A DNA stretch of 64,000 nucleotides from Brachyspira sp. SAP_772 (GTDB taxonomy: Bacteria; Spirochaetota; Brachyspiria; Brachyspirales; Brachyspiraceae), in assembly GCF_009755885.1 (NCBI RefSeq), contig NZ_VYIX01000001.1:1072586-1136585 (forward strand). The letters are read 5' to 3'. A model generated the notes under the pieces. It did no database searches and had not been told where the DNA came from. It worked only from the letters and a program-made list of their open reading frames with translations. The position numbers and the translations under genes are program-made. Positions 29,144 through 38,236 of this stretch are shown here, in pieces; the first letter of the stretch is position 1, and each line of letters begins with the position of its first letter.

Positions 29144-29782
29144 ATGGCTATACCTTTATTGCAAATTGCATTAGATAATACTACTTTAAGCGGAGCTTTA
29201 AAATCTGCTAAGGCTGTTGGAAATGAAGTTGATGTTATAGAGGCTGGTACTATACTTTGTTTAGCTGAGGGAATGGAAGCTGTTAGATGTTTAAGAGCTT
29301 TATATCCAGACAAAATAATATTAGCTGACACTAAATGTGCTGATGCAGGCGGTACAGTTGCTAAAATGTGTGCTGATGCTGGTGCTGATTGGATGACTGT
29401 TATATGTTCTGCTACAATACCTACTATGAAAGCTGCTTTAAAAGAAGTAAAAGAGCTTCAAGTTGAACTTTATGGTGATTGGACTTTTGAACATGCTAAG
29501 GCTTGGAAAGAGGCTGGTATTACTCAGGCTGTATATCACCAAAGCAGAGATGCACTTCTTGCTGGTCAAACTTGGTCTGATAGCGATTTAGAAAAAATTA
29601 AAAAATTAACTGAAATGGGATTTAAAGTTTCTGTTACAGGCGGACTTGAAATAGACACATTAAAACTTTTTAAAGATATTAATGTATTTACTTTCATTAC
29701 AGGAAGAAGCATAAGAGATGCTGAAGACCCTGCTAAAGAAGCTAGAAAGTTTAAAGAAGAAATACTTAAATATTGGAGATAA
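29144..29782 (+). CDS. ulaD: 3-keto-L-gulonate-6-phosphate decarboxylase
   Basis: Decarboxylates 3-keto-L-gulonate-6-phosphate to L-xylulose-5-phosphate. 212 residues, OMP-decarboxylase superfamily. The catalytic DxKxxD motif is ILADTKCADAGG; the phosphate-binding end is VTGGLEIDTLK and FITGRSIRDAEDPA. AAGGAG binding site upstream. With UlaG, UlaE and UlaF it completes the route from ascorbate-6-phosphate to D-xylulose-5-phosphate. Confidence 0.95.
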   Translation: MAIPLLQIALDNTTLSGALKSAKAVGNEVDVIEAGTILCLAEGMEAVRCLRALYPDKIILADTKCADAGGTVAKMCADAGADWMTVICSATIPTMKAALKEVKELQVELYGDWTFEHAKAWKEAGITQAVYHQSRDALLAGQTWSDSDLEKIKKLTEMGFKVSVTGGLEIDTLKLFKDINVFTFITGRSIRDAEDPAKEARKFKEEILKYWR

Positions 29783-29785
29783 TTT

Positions 29786-30586
29786 TTGAATAATATTCAG
29801 CTTATAGCTACCGATTTGGATGGTACTTTATTAAATGCTAATCATCAAATAAGTGAATATAATAAAAATATTATAAAGAAAGCTTCTAAAAATGGCATAA
29901 ATATAATATTGTCAACAGGAAGACCTACTGCGGCAGCTACCAAATTTTTATATGATCTTGATATTGATAGTGAGCTTATATCATTTAATGGAGCTATGAT
30001 AACTGATAAAAATTCAAACATCATATATCAGCAAAACCTTGATGCTAATATAGGAAAAGAACTTATAGAGATAGCAAAAAAATACAATATATTTCATCAA
30101 GGTTTCTTGGCTGATAGATGGAATATGGGTTTTTTTGATGAAAAATGGGTTGACTTTTATGTATCAATAGCGAAAATAGATAATTATACTATTGGTTTTG
30201 ATAACATAAGTGATTTTTCTTTTAGTAAATTTATGTTTATAGGAGAAAATAGTTTATTAAAAGAGATAGCTAAAGAAATTGATAAAATTTTTGGAGATAG
30301 TATATATTATACTTTTTCAAGACCTGTTTATTTGGAAGTACATAGTCCTAATGCTTCTAAGGCTAAGGCATTAAAATATTTAGCTGATAAATATAATATT
30401 CATTCTGATAACATAATGGCTTTTGGTGATAATAACAATGATTTAGATATGCTTGAATTTGCGGGTGTATCTGTGGCAGTAGAAAATGCTGAAGATAATG
30501 TAAAAACTAAATGCAAATATATTACAAAAAGCAATTTAGAAGACGGAGTTGGGTATTTTATAAATCAATACTTAAACATAAAATAA
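29786..30586 (+). CDS. HAD-superfamily Cof-type sugar phosphatase
   Basis: 266 residues, class IIB (Cof) HAD phosphatase: nucleophile motif IATDLDGTLLN, motif II LSTGRP, and motif IV FGDNNNDLDMLE, with a substrate-capping domain in the middle. It starts with TTG at 29786, GGAGAT upstream, 3 bases after ulaD, so it is the last operon gene. It is not part of the standard ula pathway; a housekeeping role against sugar-phosphate stress is an inference. Confidence 0.85.
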   Translation: MNNIQLIATDLDGTLLNANHQISEYNKNIIKKASKNGINIILSTGRPTAAATKFLYDLDIDSELISFNGAMITDKNSNIIYQQNLDANIGKELIEIAKKYNIFHQGFLADRWNMGFFDEKWVDFYVSIAKIDNYTIGFDNISDFSFSKFMFIGENSLLKEIAKEIDKIFGDSIYYTFSRPVYLEVHSPNASKAKALKYLADKYNIHSDNIMAFGDNNNDLDMLEFAGVSVAVENAEDNVKTKCKYITKSNLEDGVGYFINQYLNIK

Positions 30587-30597
30587 CAATTATAGGT

Positions 30598-30626
30598 TTG
30601 ACTTTTTTCTATCTATATAATATTAT
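30598..30626 (+). promoter_or_regulatory. Promoter for leaderless metF
   Basis: TTGACT (30598-30603), 17-base spacer, TATTAT (30621-30626), 7 bases to the ATG at 30634; no Shine-Dalgarno. It separates metF from the ula operon. Confidence 0.55.
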
Positions 30627-30633
30627 ATGTCGG

Positions 30634-31557
30634 ATGTATAACAACGTAGAAAATTTTATAAAAAAATTAGAAAATAATGATGAGTATACTTTTACTCTAG
30701 AAATATCACCTCAGGCAAAATATGATTTAAGCTATATAGAAGAGAAAATAAATAATTCTCAAATACAAAATTATGTAGATGCCTTTGTGGTAACAGATTC
30801 TCCTTTTGCAAATATTAAGATATCCCCAATATTAGCAGCAATACAATTGCAGCAGAAGTTAAGCAATGATAAGCCATTTATTGCAACACAAACAATGCGT
30901 GACAAAAACTCTATAGCATTGCAAAACGATTTAATTGGGGCAAATTATTTTGATATAAGAATGATACTTGCTGTTACAGGAGATGCTGTAGCTAATGGAA
31001 ATCAAAAACAAGCTAAAGGCGTATTTGAAGGTAACTCCAATTTATTAATAGATATAATAAAAAACTTAAATAAATCAAAAAGTTTAGGAGAGTTTACTTT
31101 TAAAGAACCATTAAAGCCGATATATCCTTTTTGCGTAATAAATAGTTATGCTAAAAATGATGACAGCTTAAAAGTAAGACTTGCCAAAAAGGCTAATTCT
31201 GGAGTTAAGGCAATATTTACTCAGCCAATATACGAAGTTGAGAGATTAGAGTTTTTATTAAGCTGCATTGATGAATTACCATTAAAAGAAAAACCTATAT
31301 TAGTACCGGGATATTTCCCTGTATTAACTTATAAAACTGCATATTTCATATATTATAAATTATCAGGTTCGTATATACCAGAGAAATGGTTAAGCAAACT
31401 AAAAAAAGCAAGCGATAAATCAGCGGAAGAAGAGCGAAAAACAGCAATAGAATTATCAACTAAACTTTTTGAAGACATGCTAAAGATACATAAAAAAATG
31501 CATATAATGAGCCTAAACAACTATGAGTTTGTTGTAGATTTACTTAAAAATATTTAG
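30634..31557 (+). CDS. metF: Methylenetetrahydrofolate reductase
   Basis: Flavoenzyme making 5-methyl-tetrahydrofolate, the methyl donor for methionine synthase. 307 residues, TIM-barrel. Seen: YTFTLEISPQ, PFIATQTMRDKNSIALQNDL (the usual T-C-RDRN segment, here TMRDKN), MILAVTGDAVANG with GVFEGNS, and KANSGVKAIFTQPIYE. The N-terminal segment before MYNNVEN overlaps the promoter and is left out. metH and its activation domain lie 1-2 kb downstream on the other strand, supporting the assignment. Sequence is divergent from E. coli MetF; it may belong to the MetF-like branch found with cobalamin-dependent MetH. Confidence 0.85.
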   Translation: MYNNVENFIKKLENNDEYTFTLEISPQAKYDLSYIEEKINNSQIQNYVDAFVVTDSPFANIKISPILAAIQLQQKLSNDKPFIATQTMRDKNSIALQNDLIGANYFDIRMILAVTGDAVANGNQKQAKGVFEGNSNLLIDIIKNLNKSKSLGEFTFKEPLKPIYPFCVINSYAKNDDSLKVRLAKKANSGVKAIFTQPIYEVERLEFLLSCIDELPLKEKPILVPGYFPVLTYKTAYFIYYKLSGSYIPEKWLSKLKKASDKSAEEERKTAIELSTKLFEDMLKIHKKMHIMSLNNYEFVVDLLKNI

Positions 31558-31634
31558 AAGAAATTAATATCAGAAATTTATTTTTTTAAGATACTAAATT
31601 TTTTAAGCTTATCAAAAAATACTTTTTATATTTA

Positions 31635-31726
31635 CGGGGACTAGCAACTCCTGCGAAGCGTACCTGTATGGTAGACCACCCACTTCTTTTGGTGACCCAA
31701 AGAAGCAAAAAGACTGCATTTTTAGT
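31635..31726 (+). repeat. Dispersed intergenic repeat, copy B
   Basis: Begins CGGGGACTAGC and ends with a CAAAAAGACTGCATTTTTAG tail, like copy A. The hairpin is 31683-31692 with 31696-31705, 9 of 10 pairs; its first pair is C-G where copies A and C have G-C. The middle has about 25 extra bases, including a small TACC/GGTA stem. It lies downstream of metF. Confidence 0.75.
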
Positions 31727-31811
31727 TAAAATATATAGCTATATTTTTAACTAATTAATAATAATATTTTATACAATTAAAATTCTTAACTCTATTAGCA
31801 AATAATGATAA

Positions 31812-32013
31812 TTAATCAGAAGGATTACATACTATGCATACTGTATATCCTCTTTTTTTGCTTCTTGAATACTTATAGGATGTTTTCTTAATGTTCTGCT
31901 GTTTCCTCTATGATATTTTTTAGCTTTATCCAAAATATAAACTGTATTAGATTGAGCAAATACACTTGAAGTAGTAATAAGAGATACTAAAAGTATTTTT
32001 GCAAGTTTTATAT
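31812..32013 (-). pseudogene. Small secreted zinc-ribbon-like protein, frameshifted and without ATG
   Basis: Reading from ATA at 32013 gives a signal peptide (KLAKILLVSLITTSSVFA-Q) then VYILDKAKKYHRGN, a spacer, HPISIQEAKK. The frame then ends early (31832). Adding one base to the A7 tract (31853-31859 on the plus strand as T7) restores GYTVCIVCNPSD and a stop at 31812; KYHRxxC...ISxxEAxxxGYxxCxxC is a known small zinc-binding module. The ATG is replaced by ATA 6 bases after GGAG, and the first Cys is Ser (HRGNS). Either a decaying gene, a phase-variable one, or a sequence error. Function unknown. Confidence 0.65.
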
Positions 32014-32158
32014 TAATCTCCAAACAATAATATAAAAAAATTATAATAAAATAATACTATATGTCAATATTTATAGTGATGATTTTATATAAATAGTAAT
32101 TGACTTAGTGATAAAAAATATTATAATTCTAGTTAGATTAATAAAATAGGAGTGGAAT

Positions 32159-32431
32159 ATGGGATATTTTTTTTGTTACTTAAAAGATAAAGACGGTAAT
32201 AAAGATATGTCAAAAAATATTCATATATACAAAGCTTATAAAGATCATAATTCTGGTGAGATAGTTATTACTTCCAAAAAAGCTTTGTGTAATAAAAATG
32301 GTACTGAAGAATGCAATACTTATATAAGAGGTAACTATTATAGTACTAAAGATGCAGCTAAAAATCATATAGCTAATATGGATACAGAATTATGCTCTAA
32401 TTGTGCTGGTTCTTTTCATAGTGATGATTGA
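32159..32431 (+). CDS. Small hypothetical Cys-containing protein
   Basis: 90 residues, no signal peptide. Ends with CSNCAGSFHSDD, a CxxC that could bind metal together with the earlier ALCNKNGTEECN. AGGAG lies 7-8 bases before the ATG, so translation is well supported. Single gene, convergent with the metH activation gene. Not recognised. Confidence 0.75.
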   Translation: MGYFFCYLKDKDGNKDMSKNIHIYKAYKDHNSGEIVITSKKALCNKNGTEECNTYIRGNYYSTKDAAKNHIANMDTELCSNCAGSFHSDD

Positions 32432-32512
32432 TTGATATCCAAAGAACGTAGTGTATTTTTACTTTTAAAAATTGATTTAAAATATTAATTTTTTAGAACT
32501 TTTTATATAAAA

Positions 32513-33325
32513 TTAATTAGCAAAATAATAAGCGTCCTCGCAAAATGAAACTATTGCACAAGTGCTAAGTTCAGGATCCATCATATAACTTTCTGTAAGT
32601 ATTACATTAAACTCTTCTGGTTTTAATTTATCAAATATTATTTTATTACCATACATATTACTAAGTGCCTTATAACCAAAAGAATATCTGCATCCTACAT
32701 GTTTTCTTTTGCCGTTATTTTTTAAGTTAAGTAAATTGTCCATATGGCTTTGAAGTATGTCAACATAGTTTTCTATAATATGTATGCCTATTGCGTTATA
32801 AAAATAATATTCTTTATAATCATTATTATCATATAAGCTTTTTAAGAATTTATGATACTTCTCTCCAAGACTTACAAGTGTAAAACCAATAGTGTCTTCA
32901 TCTCTGTCAAAAAAATCTACTATAGAATTGTAAGGCTCCTTCTCCATACGCTCTAAAGGAATTTCTATTTTTTCTTTTTTTAATTCATTTGTATTAAAGT
33001 CAACATCATATATATAAAGTTTATCATTCTCTGTAACAGTTTTATAAAATCCATAAATCATTACAGGTTCAAGCAAATTATTTTCTATAATATTTTTTTT
33101 CATCTCTTCGTATTTTGGCTCTACTTTTGTTTTAATCATTTCATTATATTTTTCCATATCCTGATTTTTTGCAGAATAACCAAAACCAACTCTAAAAAGC
33201 CTAATTTTATTAATCATATCAAAGGCTTCTTGTTCTATTTTCTTATTAAACTCAAAAACTTTTCTTCCATAGAAAGGAGGTTTATTTATATAATGTTCAT
33301 GATTTTTGTGATTTATTTCCGGCAT
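32513..33325 (-). CDS. Methionine synthase activation domain as a separate protein
   Basis: 270 residues resembling the C-terminal AdoMet-binding activation domain of cobalamin-dependent MetH: the family pattern RYSFGYKALSNMY followed by LTESYMMDPELSTCAIVSF matches RxSxGY...LTeSymM.P..S. Its normal job is reductive remethylation of cob(II)alamin bound to MetH. It lies 32 bases downstream of metH, which lacks this domain, so the two together make a split methionine synthase. Binding site AAAGGAT is upstream at about 12 bases. Confidence 0.85.
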   Translation of the reverse strand: MPEINHKNHEHYINKPPFYGRKVFEFNKKIEQEAFDMINKIRLFRVGFGYSAKNQDMEKYNEMIKTKVEPKYEEMKKNIIENNLLEPVMIYGFYKTVTENDKLYIYDVDFNTNELKKEKIEIPLERMEKEPYNSIVDFFDRDEDTIGFTLVSLGEKYHKFLKSLYDNNDYKEYYFYNAIGIHIIENYVDILQSHMDNLLNLKNNGKRKHVGCRYSFGYKALSNMYGNKIIFDKLKPEEFNVILTESYMMDPELSTCAIVSFCEDAYYFAN

Positions 33326-33357
33326 TTGTAGTTGGTATCCTTTAATTATTATTTTTA

Positions 33358-35976
33358 TTATTTTTCTTTATCTCTATCGGCTATTATCTCTTTTATGGCA
33401 ACAATATCATCAAAACCATCTTTACAGTAAAAAATCTTTCCGCTATCCCCATAAACTTTTTTGCAAGTGTTTTCAACAAAGTCTTTAGTTAAAGCAGCAC
33501 CGCCTAAAAGTATAGGTATTTTTAAGCCCTTATCTCTAATATATGCTAAATTATCTTTCATTACTTCAGTAGATTTTACCAAAAGACCAGACATTCCTAT
33601 GCAGTCAGCATTATGCTCATGATACGCCTCTATAAATTTCTCTATAGGCACTTTTGTACCAAGATTAACAGTTTCAAATCCATTGTTTTTTATTATTATT
33701 TCTACTAGATTTTTACCCACATCATGCACATCCCCCGCAACAGTGCCAAGTATTATTTTAGCAGTTTTCTCCTGTTTCTTTTTCTCTAAAAACTCAGAAA
33801 GAAAATCAACACTCTTTTTCATTACTTCCGCAGAACCCAAAACAAAAGGAAGCTGTATACTGCCCTCCCCAAACTTAACTCCAATATCCGCCATAGTAGG
33901 AAGAAGTATCTCATCAATTATAGCCTGTGCAAACTTTTTCTCTCCTCCAAACTCTTCACTGTTTTCTTTAGCCTCTTTAAGTAAGTTTTGCATGTCTTTC
34001 CACTCACCGTCAAGCATAGCATCTCTTATAGCTTCCCTTATAGGCTTTTTTATTTTTTCTTCATCAGTTAATTCTTTCTTTTCTTTTTTGTCAGAAAAAT
34101 AATTTATATAATTTATAAGAGGCTCTTTAGTTTTGTTTTTATTGTATATTAACTCTCTTGCTAATTCTATTTCTTTCTCACCTATCTTTGAAATAGGAAG
34201 AATTTGTGCCACATTAACAATAGCAGCACTAAGCCCATGATTAATAGCCTCATATAAAAATACCGAGTTCATAACCTTTCTTGCCTCTTCTTTAAGACCA
34301 AAAGAAATATTTGATACCCCCAAACTTATAGAGCTTTCAGGATACATTTTTGATAATTCTTTTATAGCATTCAAAGTTTCAACACCAGCCAAAAAACTAT
34401 TTTCATCGCCGCTTGCAAGTGTAAATGTTAAAGGGTCAAATATAATATCATGCGGAAGTATTTTATGTACATTAACTGCCCTATCATACATGCGAGAGCA
34501 CATTCTCAATTTATCCTCGCAAGTTAATGCCATAGCTTTTTCATCTATAGTAAGAAGCATGATGGAAGCTCCATACCTTTTTGCTAAAGAACATATAGCA
34601 TCAAATTTCTCTTCGCCCTGCTCCATATTGGCAGAGTTTATTATTGGTTTTCCTCCATATACTTTTAAAGCACTCTCTATAACATCAGGTTTTATAGCAT
34701 CAATAACCAAAGGCAAAGAAATCTGTTTAACATAAGCAGAAATAATTTTTGTAATATCTTCTATCTCATTACGACCCGCCCAAGCAGCATTAACATCTAT
34801 AGCATGACTTCCAGATTTTACTTGCTTTATACCCACATCAAGCATACCGTCCATGTCGCCTGCTATCATAAGCTCTCTAAATATTTTACTTCCTGTAGCA
34901 TTACTTCTCTCGCCTATCATTAAAGGTGCAGGCTCTTGCTTAATACTAACAGAATTAAATAAACTAGCTATATAAGGTCTTTGTTTTTGTAATGCCGGTT
35001 TTTTGGGTTTTACTCCTTTAACTTTTTTTGCCAATGCCTCTATATGTTTAGGAGTAGTTCCGCAGCATCCGCCAATAAAGCTAAGTCCGCTTAAATTAAA
35101 AAACTCGCTATTAATCTCAGCAAACTCTTCGGGTGTCATACTATAATATGCCTTTCCATCTCTATTTTCTGGAAGACCCGCATTACTGTGTATTGATATT
35201 GGCAAAAAAGATATTTCTGAAAGTTTTTTTATGTGCTGCATTGCCATGTCTGGTCCTGTACCGCAGTTCATACCTATAGAAAATATATCCAAATTCGAAA
35301 GTATTGTATATGCTGTTTCTATGTCTGTACCCAAAAGCATTGTGCCTTCTTTTTCTATTGTTACAGAAACCATTATTGGAACATCTTTATTTAATTTTTT
35401 AGATGTATCATTAACTGCTAATATTGCAGCTTTTAATTGCAAAACATCTTGTGCCGTTTCAAGAAGTATTATATCAACTCCGCCTTCTATTAAACCTCTT
35501 GCAGCTTCAATATACCCGCTATACATCTCGTCAAAACCAATCTGTCCCAAACTTGGAAGCTTTACTCCCGGCCCTAAACTTCCTGCAATAAAAATATCTC
35601 TATCTAAATCTCCTTTAGAATTAGGATTTTTTAAATACTCCTCTCTTGCTTCATTTGCTATAACTGCAGCACTTTTTGCCAACTCATAAGCCTTGTCAGC
35701 AATATCATATTCACTTAAAACCCAAGGTATAGCTCCAAAACTATTAGTCTTTGTTATATTAGCATTCGCATTCAAATAATCTATATGTATCTCTTTCATT
35801 ATATGAGGAGCTGTTATATTTAATATCTCATTACACCCTTCTATATTATTGCCGTTTATCATCCAATACTCTTTTTTTATTTCTTTCTTTTGAAGTTCTG
35901 TACCTGTGGCACCATCTATTATTAAATATTTTTCTTTTATTAGTTCTTTTAATCTATCCTTAACACCATTAAACAT
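33358..35976 (-). CDS. metH: Cobalamin-dependent methionine synthase without activation domain
   Basis: 872 residues against about 1,230 for E. coli MetH. Domains in order: homocysteine/zinc domain (DGATGTELQ, SIGMNCGTGP, IGGCCGTTPKHI), pterin-binding domain (MIGERSNATGSKIF, HAIDVNAAW, FDPLTFTLASGDE), four-helix cap, and B12 domain with the cobalt-ligand motif GDVHDVGKNLV and GMSGLLVKSTEVM. The AdoMet-binding activation domain is absent but encoded by the next gene. Binding site GGAG 11 bases upstream. No cobalamin riboswitch is recognisable in the 145-base upstream gap. Confidence 0.95.
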   Translation of the reverse strand: MFNGVKDRLKELIKEKYLIIDGATGTELQKKEIKKEYWMINGNNIEGCNEILNITAPHIMKEIHIDYLNANANITKTNSFGAIPWVLSEYDIADKAYELAKSAAVIANEAREEYLKNPNSKGDLDRDIFIAGSLGPGVKLPSLGQIGFDEMYSGYIEAARGLIEGGVDIILLETAQDVLQLKAAILAVNDTSKKLNKDVPIMVSVTIEKEGTMLLGTDIETAYTILSNLDIFSIGMNCGTGPDMAMQHIKKLSEISFLPISIHSNAGLPENRDGKAYYSMTPEEFAEINSEFFNLSGLSFIGGCCGTTPKHIEALAKKVKGVKPKKPALQKQRPYIASLFNSVSIKQEPAPLMIGERSNATGSKIFRELMIAGDMDGMLDVGIKQVKSGSHAIDVNAAWAGRNEIEDITKIISAYVKQISLPLVIDAIKPDVIESALKVYGGKPIINSANMEQGEEKFDAICSLAKRYGASIMLLTIDEKAMALTCEDKLRMCSRMYDRAVNVHKILPHDIIFDPLTFTLASGDENSFLAGVETLNAIKELSKMYPESSISLGVSNISFGLKEEARKVMNSVFLYEAINHGLSAAIVNVAQILPISKIGEKEIELARELIYNKNKTKEPLINYINYFSDKKEKKELTDEEKIKKPIREAIRDAMLDGEWKDMQNLLKEAKENSEEFGGEKKFAQAIIDEILLPTMADIGVKFGEGSIQLPFVLGSAEVMKKSVDFLSEFLEKKKQEKTAKIILGTVAGDVHDVGKNLVEIIIKNNGFETVNLGTKVPIEKFIEAYHEHNADCIGMSGLLVKSTEVMKDNLAYIRDKGLKIPILLGGAALTKDFVENTCKKVYGDSGKIFYCKDGFDDIVAIKEIIADRDKEK

Positions 35977-36085
35977 ATATAAAAAACTCCGATATTTTTA
36001 TAAGTAGTATTTTAATATAAAAGCATAAATAAGCAAGTATATAAAATATAATAATATTTTCTTATATTATAGTAAAAAAATATGC

Positions 36086-36113
36086 TTGAAGTTTAATATT
36101 ATTGATATATAAT
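36086..36113 (+). promoter_or_regulatory. Promoter for leaderless gene at 36122
   Basis: TTGAAG (36086-36091), 16-base spacer, TATAAT (36108-36113), 8 bases to the ATG at 36122; no binding site. Confidence 0.6.
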
Positions 36114-36121
36114 TGCATAAC

Positions 36122-36655
36122 ATGAGTATAGATGATAAAACTAAAAGTGCCTTGATTAGAAAAGGTAATGAACTTTTTAATGAAAGAAAAATAGAAGAAG
36201 CGTATAGATGTTATCTTACAGCTTCATATTTTGGCGGTATAGAAAAGATTGCTGACTATTATAACTTTGAAAGTAAAAATTTTATAAAAGCCATGCAATT
36301 ATATAAATTTATACTCAAAGAAGATTCAAACCTAGGCGGCAATATAAGAGCTAAACAAAAATTAGATACTCTCTCACAATCTGTAGCAAAAGTATTGCAA
36401 AAATGGTTAAACGATGATGAAACATTTAATAATTCTAAAACAACTAAATTATCCTTAGATTCAAAAAATACATACCTCCCTAATAATTATAGAAGAAATA
36501 GCTTAGAAGACATTCTAAATGCAAAAGAAAAACTTGATAAAGACAAATTGAGTAAAGATCAATTAAATAATGATAAAATAAATAAAAATTATAATGATAA
36601 CAAAATTATAAAAAAACCTGCATTTGAACAAATCTATAAAAATAAAAACAAATAA
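36122..36655 (+). CDS. TPR-like hypothetical protein
   Basis: 177 residues. The N-terminal half has a helical TPR/SEL1-like look (ALIRKGNELFNERKIEEAYR, then YLTASYFGGIEKIADYY, then KAMQLYKFILKE); the C-terminal half is Asn/Lys/Asp-rich and probably disordered. An upstream TTG lies inside the -10 region and is rejected. Followed at 24 bases by the GlmU-like gene. Function unknown. Confidence 0.7.
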   Translation: MSIDDKTKSALIRKGNELFNERKIEEAYRCYLTASYFGGIEKIADYYNFESKNFIKAMQLYKFILKEDSNLGGNIRAKQKLDTLSQSVAKVLQKWLNDDETFNNSKTTKLSLDSKNTYLPNNYRRNSLEDILNAKEKLDKDKLSKDQLNNDKINKNYNDNKIIKKPAFEQIYKNKNK

Positions 36656-36679
36656 AGGTAAAAATTTAGGAGCTAGTTT

Positions 36680-38236
36680 ATGACAAAAAGAGAAGAAGAA
36701 AATAACATAAAAAATATAGAAGAGAGATTAGAGCAATTATCATCTAAATTCTCTAAAAATGATAGTTTGGTAATAATATTAGCAGCAGGGCATGGTAAAA
36801 GAATACGAAGCTCAACATCAAAAATGCTTCATACTATTTGGGGGGTGCCTAGTATAGAGAGAGTAAGACTTGCTGTAAAAAATGGTATAAATAAAAGTAA
36901 TATTACTATAGTTGTTGGAATAAAGGCTTTAGAAGTAGCTAATGCTGTTGGAAAGCAGGCTAATACTAATTTTGCTTATCAGGAACAGCAATTAGGTACA
37001 GGACATGCTGTAAAAGTTGGACTAGAAAAGAGTGATTTAAAAAATATAAAATACTGTTATGTTATATATGCTGATATGGGACTAATAGACTCTAATACTA
37101 TGAAAGAGTTTCATGATGAGTTTATGAAGTCAAAAACTGATATGATATTAATGACTGCCATGTATGATGGTCCTAAGGGCGGCAACTATTATGGAAGGGT
37201 ATTAAGAACTAGAGGATTAACCAAAGACGGTAAACAAAGTCAATATAGAGAAGGAACTAAGGGGCAGGTAATGGGAGTTATAGAATATAAAGATATACTT
37301 GCTCTTAATGATGAGGAGGATTTACTAAAATCTTATAAAGATGAAAAATTTGTATATGGTAAAGATGAACTATTAGATAATATGCATGAATATGTTGCTG
37401 GGATATATGGCTTTAAAATTGAACCTCTTTTAAATTTAATAAAAGAATTAAAAGCAAATAATGCTCAAAATGAACTTTATTTAACAGATTTAATAGAGAT
37501 GTTTGTTAATAATAATTTATCAATATCAACATATATGCCAAAAGATAATAGAGTTGTTTTGGGATTCAATGATAAAACAGTACTTAAAGAGATGGAATCT
37601 ATTGCTAGAAATAATGTTTACAATAAACTAAAAAACATTATCACAATATATGACGGAGAAGATTTCTTTATTGACGACAGTGTAGTTGAACAGATATTAG
37701 AAATTGATAAAGATGAAAAGCCTCTTGATATATATATAGGAAAAGGTGCTTATGTAGGTAAGGGTGTAAAAATTAATTATGGCGTTTATATAGACCATGG
37801 TGCAAGACTTGAAGGAAATATTGAACTTGGAGAGCGCACATATATAGGTGATAATGCATTAGTATCTTGTTTGGATAATCAAAAGATGATACTCTCTAAC
37901 AACGTACAAATATATGCTGGAAACCAAATAAGAGGAAATGTATATATTGGTGAAAACACTATATTAGAGAGAGGTGTTAATGTTACAGGAAGCGATAAAC
38001 ATCCTCTTAGCATAGGTAAAAATGTGCTTATTAAAGGTGTAAGTTATATATATGGCTCTATTGTAGATGATAATGCTTATATAGAACATTGTATATTTTA
38101 CTACTCTCATATAAAAGCTATTCTTGATGAAAATGGAAAAGTGATTAAATGCAGATTTATAAGACCTAAAGAAGAGGGAATAGAATCTGTTATAAAATTA
38201 AAAGATGAGAATACTAAAAAAACTAAAAAGAAATAA
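36680..38236 (+). CDS. glmU: GlmU-like N-acetylglucosamine-1-phosphate uridylyltransferase
   Basis: 518 residues. The N-terminal nucleotidyltransferase domain is clear: ILAAGHGKRIRSSTSKMLH, QQLGTGHAVKVGLE and YADMGLI, so it should make UDP-GlcNAc (or a related UDP-sugar) for cell wall and LOS. The C-terminal left-handed beta-helix (about 350-500) has hexapeptide repeats but not the acetyltransferase signature of canonical GlmU (no KxGHLTYLGD and no NYDG segment), so the second activity may be missing. Binding site GGAG upstream. The last 32 bases overlap the next gene. Confidence 0.8.
   Translation: MTKREEENNIKNIEERLEQLSSKFSKNDSLVIILAAGHGKRIRSSTSKMLHTIWGVPSIERVRLAVKNGINKSNITIVVGIKALEVANAVGKQANTNFAYQEQQLGTGHAVKVGLEKSDLKNIKYCYVIYADMGLIDSNTMKEFHDEFMKSKTDMILMTAMYDGPKGGNYYGRVLRTRGLTKDGKQSQYREGTKGQVMGVIEYKDILALNDEEDLLKSYKDEKFVYGKDELLDNMHEYVAGIYGFKIEPLLNLIKELKANNAQNELYLTDLIEMFVNNNLSISTYMPKDNRVVLGFNDKTVLKEMESIARNNVYNKLKNIITIYDGEDFFIDDSVVEQILEIDKDEKPLDIYIGKGAYVGKGVKINYGVYIDHGARLEGNIELGERTYIGDNALVSCLDNQKMILSNNVQIYAGNQIRGNVYIGENTILERGVNVTGSDKHPLSIGKNVLIKGVSYIYGSIVDDNAYIEHCIFYYSHIKAILDENGKVIKCRFIRPKEEGIESVIKLKDENTKKTKKK

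Noticed and set aside
35977-36085. Cobalamin riboswitch upstream of metH
   Set aside because: The gap is short and AT-rich, with no B12-box-like sequence.
36840-36845. G6 tract in the GlmU-like gene as a phase-variation site
   Set aside because: Too short to be convincing and in a likely essential enzyme.
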